In this document: piece after piece, positions 10,361 through 18,821 of the stretch
Numbering within the stretch: the stretch's first letter is position 1
How the letters are laid out: every line of letters starts with the position of its first letter
Assembly: GCA_013399695.1 (NCBI GenBank)
Contig: VXAU01003156.1
Location: 2,781,195-2,845,194, forward strand
Length of the DNA: 64,000 nucleotides
Reading direction: 5' to 3'
From: Formicarius rufipectus
Taxonomy: Eukaryota; Chordata; Aves; Passeriformes; Formicariidae
Made by a program: the position numbers and the translations under genes
The notes under the pieces: generated by a model
Seen by the model: the letters and a program-made list of their open reading frames with translations, nothing else
Told to the model about the DNA's origin: nothing
The model's database searches: none

Positions 10361-13300
10361 GGTCTGAAATTTAATTCTGCTTCCACAGCAGGCACAGGTT
10401 GGTGTAGTGGTGGTTGATGGAGTCATCATCACTACTCTGTGGCTCTGACTCATCAGGGGTAGCTGTGGGAGGCAGAAGCAAGGGTGCCTTGGGCTCTTGC
10501 TGGGCAGGAAAGGAGGAGTCTGGTCATGGAGATGTTCAAGTGTCAGGAGAAGCTCGAGATGGGAGTCACACTGCTCTAAGGAAGGAGCTGGGTCTTCCAG
10601 CCAAGAGTGTGACCTGTGTCCCCTGCACCCCTGGGAGAGAGCCCTGGTCCAGGTGGGGTGACCTGGGGGTTCCTGTCAGCCCCGGGGAACAGACCGAGCT
10701 CTGGGGTGGGGGAGGAGGAGCGTGGGAGGTGATGGCTCTGATGTTGTCCTGCACCCGAGCAGAGCTGGCTGTGCAGCCCCTGGAGCTCTGTGTGCAGGCA
10801 GGACATCTCCTCAGAGAGTTTTGGCTGAGAAAAGCTGACTGTGGCCTCCTGCCAGGTGTGGGGGGACTGCCCAGGCTGCCAGAGTGTTGCTGTGGGCTTG
10901 GATAAAATGCTCCCCCTGCATTGCCAGGCTCGTGGAGCTCAGCACAAACTGCTGCAGCTGCCTGGGATGGGGCTGTGTCCTGGTGCTGCTGGGCAGGAGC
11001 TGAGGGGGGTGGGAAAGCAGCATGTCTGGGTGGGCACGGCAGGGAGATGAGGCTTCAAAGACACCCTCTGTGCCCTGGGTTTGGTTTGGAGGCCCCTGGG
11101 CATGGACAGTGAGTTGTAGGTTCCCTGTAAGGAGAAGGGGAAGTGCTGCTGAGGGTCCTGGTTGTGCCCTGGGCTTCACTGGGTGCACTGGCCCAGAGGG
11201 ACCGTGGTCCCCCTGCCAACAAAAGGTCCGGGGGACACTGGGGGGGCTTTGCTGGAGAAGGAACTGGTGCTGAAGCTGCCTGAGCTGCCCTTGCCCTGCT
11301 GGGCTGCTCCAGGTCCCATCCTGGAGCAAGGACAATCTCTCTGGTTACCTGAGCACTTCCACTGGTCCCACTCCCAGCACTAAGGGGTGGTGCCTCCAAA
11401 CCCACCAGGGAAGGGGGACCCCTGCAAGCAGGTTCCCCTTCCTGGACCCCACTTGTGACAGGTTCTGTCCTCCTCTGCTGAGCCAGGGCAGCAGAGGGAC
11501 CTGCTCACCCTGGGAACCGGGTCCCTGCCTGGGAGGAGCATCCATCCAAGGATCTCCCATCCAAGGGACTGCCTTCCATAGCCCGGGGTGGAGCTACTCC
11601 TGATGTTCCTAATTCCTCCTGTGAAGGTTGCTGTGTGCAGGTATGTGGCTGAGGCACTGAGAAGTTGGTGACACCTTTGGCTGGGCTGGGCCACGATGGG
11701 GAGATGAAGCTCTGTCCTTGTGTGGCCAAGTGTTAAAATCAGGTTATTAAAATTATTAGAGCGATGCCTCTGCCCAAATGAAGGTGCAATCAAGACCATG
11801 TGCCAAAATCAACAGCATGGATTTTTATTTAACAGTGTGAGGTAGAGAGAGATACCCAGTCAGGTCTGGGAAGAAACATGTCTGCAGTGAACTGAGAGCA
11901 GAGCCTGAGAGCTCAAAAACACTTCATGAGGATTAACTGGTCCTTTGAGAGGGCATCATGATGGAAAGCTGCCCTGGTCAGTGTGGGGGAGCTGACAGTG
12001 TTGGGGACAGCACAGCTGAGTGGTGGGACGGTGCCCCACCACCTACAGTGGCTGAAGACAACAAGGGAACGTGGAAAGAAGGGATTAATGAGGTATAATG
12101 GGGATTTTGGCTTTGAGCCACAGGAAATTTGAACAGCCCTGCACGGAGAGGCCAGAATGAGCTGGCACTGAGCTGATTCCAACCACATGATAGGAAAGGT
12201 GGGACAAACAGCCAAAGCCCTTAGAGAGGTGAAATCCCTGGGAAAGACTGAGCTCTGAGCAGAGGCCTCCCAGCAGCAGGTGGAGAGTAACTGTGCTGGG
12301 TTGGCCTGCTGTCATCACAGCCTCTTCCATTTCATTGGCAACAGGGCTGTGGTGGCAGGGATGGCAGCAGTGGGGCCCTGGAGGTGCCTGGCACTGGAGA
12401 CTCTCCAGTGAGCAACCTCAATGTCTTTGCAGAGGGCAAAAAATGATTACAAGAGGTGGTTTCAGTGTGTAGTGCTACAGTGGTATCTTCAGGAAAAGGG
12501 AAAAAAGAGGCAAACGATTTTACAGGTCCTACATTGTATTCCAGAGCTGCTGTATTTGAAGAGGAAAATGCTTTCTGGGGACAGTAAATTATTGCCCAGA
12601 CATTCTTCCTGAGTTTGGAGAAAGAGGAGGCTTGGGGAAGGCAGAACTTTGCAAGTAGTATCTGCTCTGTGAAGAAGTAATTTTCATTGTTGCTGCTCCA
12701 GGTCTTTAAGCAGAGGATGTTGATCAGCGACATGAAGCCAAGACAGATGCTGATCATCAGCAGTGGAGGCCAGGGGTCAGTACTGGGCCTGCGCCTCTTC
12801 CTTCTCACTAGTGGCCTGAATGATGGGGCCCAGGGCAAGTTAGCTGAGGATCCCACATGGGGAGCTGCTGCTGAGACCAGAAGATGACACTGCACCCACA
12901 GGGACCTCGACATGTGGGAGAAATGGGCTGCCAGCCCCAGCCACTCTGGGAGTGCCACCACCAGCAGGGACAGGGAATCACATTGCAGCCTTTGACTGTC
13001 ACGAAATCTGTCACTGAGTCCCTCAGCAGTGAGGGAGGCAAAGGACTTGCACCACTGCTGGTCTACAGCAGAGACAACAGAGGCTCTACCCAGGTGACCT
13101 CCAGAGGTCCCTGCCGGCGCCGGCCACTCTGGGAGTGCCACCGCCAGCAGAGGCCGCCTGGAAGGGAGCTGGGAAAATGCCGAGGTGTGCAGCCCGTTGT
13201 CGGGGGAACGTCGCGTTCCTGAGGCGGAGGGGGGAGCGCCTGTGTGCGCCCCTCAGAGCCCTGTGCTGTCACAAGGACTCTCTGTGACATCCGCGGCACC

Positions 13301-13626
13301 GGCGCACCAGAACAGCGCTTGGGCAATTGTGAGCGGCACAGAGCGAGGTGTGCGGGCAGCCGCCGAGCCGTCGGGGACTGCGACAGCATGCCAGCCTGTG
13401 AGCTCCCAGTGGCCCAGGAGCCGTCGGGAGTGTCTACTGAGGAGCCCCTGAGTCGTGACAGTGAGTGAGGAGCCCCCAAGTGCCGCCAGAGGCCGAGGAG
13501 CCTCCGAGTCCCGCAGCAGACGAGGAGGCTCCACGAGCCGCCAGCGCAAGCCGAGCCTTCGAGTGCCGCCGGCAGCACCCACCGAGTGCCGGCGGCAGCC
13601 GAGAGGACTCCGGTGCGGGAGCAGCG
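10361..13626. other. Intergenic region between PTTG1IP and the RING gene
   Basis: No exon with splice or homology support is visible from 10361 to about 11730. From 11731 the sequence looks repeat-derived (see the LTR-like entry). Long open frames on both strands between 12.3 and 13.6 kb overlap in several frames and lack recognised domains. A 27-bp block containing 'ctctgggagtgccacc' is repeated at 12941-12967 and 13124-13150 with one difference. G+C rises steeply from about 13.1 kb into the RING gene. Confidence 0.6.
11731..12330 (-). mobile_element. Possible LTR-like repeat, right boundary undefined
   Basis: The left edge reads TGTTAAAATC on the plus strand, so an antisense element would end GATTTTAACA. 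On the minus strand an AATAAA lies about 90 bases before that edge, the spacing expected for a polyadenylation signal and U5 of an LTR. I found no matching target duplication and no convincing right end, so family and boundaries are guesses. The adjacent minus-strand 269-codon frame (12332-13141) has one hydrophobic stretch but no recognisable retroviral motif. Confidence 0.25.
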
Positions 13627-14160
13627 ATGGAGCGGGACGGGCAGGAGGAGGCAGCGGCGCCAGGAGAAGCCCGGAGCTGCCCCATGTGCCGGGGTGCCCT
13701 GGGCAGCCCCGCTGCCGTGGAGCCCTGCGGGCACCTGCTGTGCCACGCGTGCATCCAGCGCCACGCTGCGGGCGCCGCCGCCTGCCCGCTGTGCCGGGAG
13801 CCCATCGGGGCCATCCGCCCGCCGCAGGGGCAGCACCACAGCCCCGCTCGGGGGAACCCGCTCCGCCGCCGCCGCCCCGTCCATCCCTTCGTGCTGCGCT
13901 GGCGGCAGCGGCAGCGGGAGGAGCAGCCCGGACGGGGCCGCCGTCGCCGCAGATTCTCCGACGGGGACAGGGAGCCGAGTCCCCCCGGGCCTCCCCGCCG
14001 CGTCCGGAGAGTGTTGGAAGAGAGGGACGGGGCTCGGCCCGGCCAGGAGGACGCGTTGTGGCCGCACAGGGTGTGGGGGGAAGAGCTGGGCTCGGGGGAC
14101 TACGAGCAGCGCCGCGGCCGCCAGGGCCCGTTTGAAGCGGAGCCTCTGTGGCTGCCCTGA
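13627..14160 (+). CDS. Intronless C3HC4 RING-finger protein, TOPORS-like (probable E3 ligase)
   Basis: A 177-codon uninterrupted frame starts at an ATG in good context (G at -3 and +4). Residues 18-56 form a perfect C3HC4 RING: Cys18, Cys21, Cys34, His36, Cys39, Cys42, Cys53, Cys56. RING proteins recruit E2 enzymes, so ubiquitin ligase activity is expected. The CPLCREPIGAI tail and the following arginine-rich segment (GRGRRRRRFSDGDREPSPPG) recall the N-terminal part of TOPORS, a dual ubiquitin/SUMO ligase, but the protein is far shorter and similarity outside the RING is weak. The frame stays open upstream to an ATG at 13465, giving 54 more low-complexity residues; I prefer 13627. There are no introns, G+C is very high, and the gene lies between two genes adjacent in human, which suggests a retrocopy that became a gene. 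Expression is unproven. Confidence 0.7.
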   Translation: MERDGQEEAAAPGEARSCPMCRGALGSPAAVEPCGHLLCHACIQRHAAGAAACPLCREPIGAIRPPQGQHHSPARGNPLRRRRPVHPFVLRWRQRQREEQPGRGRRRRRFSDGDREPSPPGPPRRVRRVLEERDGARPGQEDALWPHRVWGEELGSGDYEQRRGRQGPFEAEPLWLP

Positions 14161-14660
14161 AAGAAAAGCTGTGGGGTTTACTGGAGCCTTGTCTGGTTTC
14201 TTCTGTTCCTTTGCTCATTGCGGCAGGGTGGGGGGAGCGGGAGCTGCGGGAGAGGGAAGGGTAGGGCTGTGGGAGAGGGTGGGAGAAGGTTCAAGAAGCA
14301 GTAGGGAGGGAGCAATGTCGATGTTGGCAGTGGGGGAGAGGGGCCGTTCCTGGGGGTTGCTTCTGTGCCGCTTTGCTTATCCCTCCAGGGATACAGCCCA
14401 GAAGGGGAAGGCGAAACGGAAAGGAAAAGAGAAATGGAAAGGGGAAAAGGAAAGTCCTCTGAGACTTTGAGCAGTTCTCAGAGGGGCGATGTCTCTTCTG
14501 AGGGCCAGGGCGAGGAAGGAGGCTGCGATAGAGGCTCAGGGCAGCCCCTCCTGCCCTCTCCTGGCCCCGCACACCCCGGCACAGCCGCCGGCCGAGGGGC
14601 ACTGCCCGGGCCGGGCCTCCTATCGAGGGGTGTGCTCCGAAAGATCGGGAGCTGTTACGG
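14161..14660. other. Spacer after the RING gene, purine-rich tract
   Basis: G-rich then purine-rich DNA, including a long A/G tract around 14396-14456. No gene supported and no clear polyadenylation signal for the RING gene was seen. Confidence 0.5.
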
Positions 14661-14670
14661 CCCTGCCCTG

Positions 14671-14900
14671 CAGGGCTATCCCGGAGGTGTCCTGGGGCTA
14701 TCCCGGAGGTGTCCTGGGGCTATCCCGGGCCGGAGTCTGAGGGTGTCCCGGGTCTGTCCCGGGGCTATTCTGAAGGTATCTCGGGTCTACCCCGGAGGTG
14801 TCCCGGGCCCGGGTCCGCGGGTATCCCGGGGGTGTCCCGGGGCTCTCCCGGGCTGGGTCCGCGGGTATCCCGGGGATGTCCCGGGGGTATGCCCGGCCGG
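14671..14900. repeat. GC-rich minisatellite upstream of SUMO3
   Basis: Imperfect tandem copies of a roughly 20-22 bp unit built from 'ggctatcccgg' and 'aggtgtcctgg' (variants 'gggtgtcccggg' and 'gcgggtatcccgg'). The frames that read through it as Gly-Tyr-Pro-Gly repeats are by-products of the repeat and not genes. A related array lies inside SUMO3 intron 1. Confidence 0.85.
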
Positions 14901-14939
14901 GTGTGGCGCCAGTCCCGCACAGCGCCCCCTTGCGGCTGA

Positions 14940-15202
14940 GCGGGGAAGCGCGCGCACTCCCCATGGCCCCGCCTCCCCGGTTTGACCCCGCCCCTCCACA
15001 CCCCCTCAAAGCCGGTATGGGCGTGGCCTGCTGGCGGACACGCCCCCTTTCCTCGCGGTGGCCAATGGGCACGCGGGGCGGGGCGCGAGGGGCGGGGGCG
15101 GNGGGCGGGGCCGAGGGCCGAGGGGCGGGGCCGGGGCGCATGGGGAGCGGGGCGCGCGCCCCCCAACGCCCCCCCCTCCACCTCCCTCAGCCCCCCGGCG
15201 CC
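14940..15202 (+). promoter_or_regulatory. SUMO3: SUMO3 CpG-island promoter
   Basis: Very GC-rich, TATA-less segment ending at the SUMO3 start codon. It carries several GGGCGGGG-type Sp1 boxes and a CCAAT box at 15062-15066. One base is unresolved (n at 15102) within the G-rich part, so the assembly here may be imperfect. Confidence 0.7.
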
Positions 15203-17397
15203 ATGTCGGAGCAGAAGCTCAAGGTGAGGGCCGGGGGGATCAGCGCCTGCCCCGCCGCTTTCCAGGCCGAGCCTGCCCTTGCCCTCCTGCCCGGGGGTAT
15301 CCCGGGGCTGTGCAGAGGCTATTCCGGGCCGGGGTCCGCAAGTGTCCCAGGAGTATCTCGGGGGTGTCCCGGCGCTATCCCGAGCATGTTCAGGGGGTAT
15401 TCCGGGGCTATCCTGGAGGTGTCCCGGAGCTATCCCTGGAATGTTCAGGGGGTATCCCGGGGCTATCCTGGAGGTGTCCCGGAGCTATCCCTGGAATGTT
15501 CAGGGGGTATCCCGGGGCTATGCAGGGGCTATCCCGGGACGGTCGCTGGGCCGGGCCCCTGAACCCGTCGCGTCGTCCGGTTTTCCATCCAGGAAGGCGT
15601 GAAAAAGGAGAGCGACTACGTCAACCTGAAGGTTGCGGGGCAGGACGGCTCGTTGGTGCAGTTCAAAATCAAGCGGCACACCCCGCTGAGAAAGCTGATG
15701 AAGGTGTACTGCGAGCGGCAGGTGGGTGCGGGCACGGCCCGGGGCTGCCGCCCCACCGGGGGCTCCCCACGCTGTGGAACCCTCCCTGCTGCCCTGCCCG
15801 GGCTGCGGAACCGGCGTGGGGGAGAGCGAGGGGTTGGGATGCTTCTCAGTGAGTGGAAGTTGCCTGTAGCTCCTCAGGTGTCCCATGGCAGCATGACCAA
15901 AATTCCTCCAATTCTCATCCTGGCTCTTGAGGCAATTCGCTGATCCTCGGTGCTGTCACCTCAGAAAACTTCATCGGCTTTGAGTGTGTTTTCTGTTTGG
16001 AAAATGGCACAAAACGAAGCCTTTTATCCTACAGCTTTCTCGAGGGCTTTTTCGTCTTCCCTTCCCTGTCTCTCCCGCTGCAGTTCAGACTGGTGTGTTC
16101 GCAGGTGTTTGTCGGCTGCTCATGTCAGAGGCTGTTCCTCAGTGCCTTCCAGAACTGGAGAGGGATGTATGCCCACAGCTCAGTCCCTGAGCCTGGGGAT
16201 GCAAATGGCTTTGGGAGTGGAGTTTCCCACTGGTTCCCTTCATCTGTTACTAGCAGGATGCTTTCTTCACTTGTTCAGACTTTACATTCTGCCCTGTTCT
16301 GTGCCTGCTGCATCCTGACACCTCTGTTTGGGAAGGAGAGGTGAATGCTTGCGTTTTCAGAGAGGTCCGTGGAGTTTTAGTGTTCCTTTGGCTCTGTGTG
16401 CGGCAGAAGTGTGACTCACAGAGGGATCTCCAAGGATTTGAGAAGGCAGAGTGAAGTCCTCAGTCCCTGAGGCAAAGAATAAAGACTTTCTCGTGTGATT
16501 AAACACTGTTAAAAGACGATATGGCCGTGTATTAACTCAGGTTTTAAGGGCAATGTAAACTTACCAACATTCGACCTCTCTCGGTAGACAGATATGCTCA
16601 TGTACTGTCCTGATACTTAAATCTTAATCATAGAATCACAGGTTTGGGTTGGAAGGGACTTTAAGGCCTATCTTGTTCCAAACCCCTTCCACTAGAACAG
16701 GTTGCTCCAAGCCTCACTGGACACTTCCAGGACTGGGGCAGCCACAGCTTGTCTGGCCAGCCTGTGCCAGGGCCTGCCCACCCTCTGGCATTCCTTCCCA
16801 GTATCTACCTTAAACCTGCTCTCTGTCAGTTTGAATCCATTCCTCTTTGTCTTTTGAGTGTTAATTTTGTTAACATCTGTTCTGACAGTAATGAATGCTT
16901 AGTTTGGGTTCAGAAACACAAGTGTGGTTTCTCATGTTAATTGCTTTGATTTCACAGGGCTTGTCAATGAGGCAGATTAGATTCCAGTTTGATGGACAAC
17001 CAGTTAAGGAAGCAGACACTCCTGCACGGGTATGAAAAACACTGCAAATTGCTGCACAGATACTCTGGTATCTGTATGATGATCAAAGGGGCTTAAAATC
17101 AAAATTATCCTGAAATAATTGCTGTGAGTTTAGCATGTTGCAAGTATTTTCTTGAGGGTGACTGAGGGAAAGTGTTTCATGCATTAATTAATTAAAGCTG
17201 CCCCTGAAGTGCTCCTACTGCTGGTCAGGAGCAGAGAGCCAAGTGCTTTTGTCACCATGTATCTTTCAAGTTTTCTGTATTACTTAAAATGTTTGTATGT
17301 TAATGTTAAAATAATGCCTGTGTTACTCCCACAGCTAGAGATGGAAGATGAAGACATGATCAGCGTGTTCCAGCATCAGACAGGTGGAGGGTCCTGA
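15203..17397 (+). CDS. SUMO3: SUMO3 (small ubiquitin-related modifier, SUMO2/3 group)
   Basis: Ubiquitin-like modifier attached to target lysines by SAE1/2 and UBC9. Exons are 15203-15223, 15593-15721, 16958-17029 and 17335-17397, giving 94 residues with all splice sites canonical. The beta-grasp core is recognisable (KVAGQDGS, VQFKIKRHTPL, YCERQGLSMRQIRF, LEMEDED), and the tail QTGG-GS would be cut by SENP proteases after the diglycine, leaving only a two-residue pro-tail. The chain-forming site is kept as VKKE (psi-K-x-E). Against human SUMO2/3 as I recall it, there are many substitutions in a normally near-invariant core, for example LRKLM for LSKLM, RFQF for RFRF and PVKEADTPAR for PINETDTPAQ. 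The frame is intact and spliced, so this is not a processed pseudogene. Synteny with UBE2G2 and PTTG1IP supports SUMO3 over SUMO2. Confidence 0.93.
15292..15545. repeat. GC-rich minisatellite in SUMO3 intron 1
   Basis: Tandem array related to the one upstream of the gene. Part of it is a longer unit of about 65 bp, with 'ggtatcccggggctatcctg', 'gaggtgtcccggagctatcc' and 'ctggaatgttcaggg' in order, present twice nearly perfectly. The array fills most of the 369-bp intron, leaving about 50 bp to the exon 2 acceptor. Confidence 0.88.
16627..16852 (-). mobile_element. CR1 LINE 3'-end fragment in SUMO3 intron 2
   Basis: Antisense CR1: 'tcatagaatcacaggtttgg' and then 'gttggaagggactttaaggc' at the tail, followed by the 'ccactagaacaggttgctcc' and 'gcctgtgccagggcctgccc' blocks. 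Confidence 0.88.
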
Positions 17398-18640
17398 CAC
17401 ATGGCATCCTTTGGAAGAGTTTCAGGACCCTCACTCTCTCATCTGTCCTTGGATTTGCTATTTTAATAGTGAACAAATGAACATTATGATGACACGGGAC
17501 TCTTCAAAACTTTGCAGGATGTTTACTAAAGTTGCTTGTTGTCTGACATTCTGTGTGCTCAAGTCAAAGCAGTACTTGCAGGGATGGGTCAGTGTTTGAA
17601 CTGGGCCAGTTTGACTTAAGTTCAGGTTAAGTCATGTGTATTGTCTTTCTGCTGTTCCTTTTTTTTATTTTTTTTATTTTTTTTTTTTATTTTATTATTA
17701 TTTTTATTGGAATGCTCATTCCTGACTCTGGTCAGTCTTGCCCCTCTGTTTAACTCAAATTATGTAAATCAGTATATTTTCATGCTGGTTTTGAGCATGA
17801 AAGCTGCTTTTTAGGGTGCAACCAAGAGAAGGAACAGAGATACTGGTTTTAATTTTTTAGCTTGTGTTGCAAACACAGCCAATCCCTTGGACATAATCAC
17901 ACCCTTGGCACAGGGCTGGAACACAAGACATTGCTTAGGGTAAAGTTTAAATACTGCAAATCACATGTTTTGTCATATTATGATAAAGTTGTCCAAAATA
18001 TAGGTTTTTTTAATGCAAAAATTAGAATTTTTTTTGTCCTGAATTATTGCAGGACTGGGCAGTTTGTCCAAAAACTTAATGCTCTGATAGAGCAGCAGTG
18101 TTTTTTGTTGTGCAAACTTAGAGAAATCCCACTGCCGAAATTCCAGCTGTTTGCTGAGTGCCAGGCAGTGTCCATCCCTTTCTTCTACTCCCTTAACTTT
18201 GTTTTTCTGTGGGTACTGGAAGTCTGCAGCCTCGTGTTTCTTTTTGTGGTAGATAAACCTGATAAATGAAGGAGGATAAAAGCACATTTTCATGTCACCA
18301 AACCATGCAGAAGAGCTGGTGAGCAAGGAGAGAGGTTTAAGTGTCTTCAAAATAATCACCTGCTCTCCTGGCTCCCTCACCTTGCTGGGGTCCAGTAGTT
18401 TGTGTGGTGGTTTGGGGTGCGTGGAGCCTGTTCCATGGGAATTTTAACTGATCGAGGTTACTTAGCAGCCTGTTCTCTTTGCATTTGGCCTCGTGAGATC
18501 TGCTCCCGCTTGCAGGAATCTTGCAGGAAGGGCCGCTGTGTCCCTTTCGGTGGTGCAGTCGATGGGCTGGGGCGGGATGTGCCGGACTTGTACATTGCTG
18601 TTGCACGGGATGAACCCAGCCTGGCACTCGGGCTCGGGAA
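17398..18640 (+). other. SUMO3 3' UTR and SUMO3-UBE2G2 spacer
   Basis: The SUMO3 3' UTR must lie here, but I see no AATAAA or ATTAAA before the UBE2G2 promoter; a variant signal (AATATA near 17996) is the best candidate. A T-rich run interrupted by single A bases occupies about 17659-17710. No other gene is supported. Confidence 0.5.
17659..17710. repeat. T-rich simple repeat in SUMO3 3' UTR region
   Basis: Runs of 7-13 T separated by single A bases. Low-complexity tract, probably polymorphic in length. Confidence 0.85.
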
Positions 18641-18821
18641 GGATCCCTCCATGGGGGCGATGATGCCATTTTCCATGTCCCGCTCCCTTTTCCCACGCCG
18701 TAGGAGCGAGAATTCCCGGCTGGAGGACCGAACTACCATAGAGACGCGGCCGGCGGGCCAGAGCGGCCCACCCGCCCCACGGCCGCTCTGTCCCGCCCCC
18801 GGAAGCGGCGGCTGGGCCGCC
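18640..18821 (+). promoter_or_regulatory. UBE2G2: UBE2G2 CpG-island promoter
   Basis: GC-rich TATA-less sequence directly before the start codon. It contains a CCCGCCCC Sp1 box and an overlapping CCGGAAGCGG ETS/GABP-type motif near 18799-18808, which is usual for housekeeping genes. Confidence 0.65.

Noticed and set aside
13063..14218. Long minus-strand open frames (334 and 321 codons) opposite the RING gene
   Set aside because: They overlap each other and the plus-strand frames in a very GC-rich, stop-poor segment, are rich in Arg/Pro/Gly/Ala and show no domain, while the plus strand has a perfect RING. They are GC by-products.
14671..15562. Collagen-like Gly-Tyr-Pro-Gly repeat proteins around SUMO3 exon 1
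   Set aside because: The periodic residues are the translation of the minisatellite units, occur in several frames, and run across SUMO3 exon 1 and its introns in the wrong frame.
16476..16481. AATAAA in SUMO3 intron 2 as an alternative gene end
   Set aside because: The coding exons 3 and 4 downstream are intact and in phase, so the hexamer is most likely unused; early polyadenylation would truncate the modifier before its diglycine.
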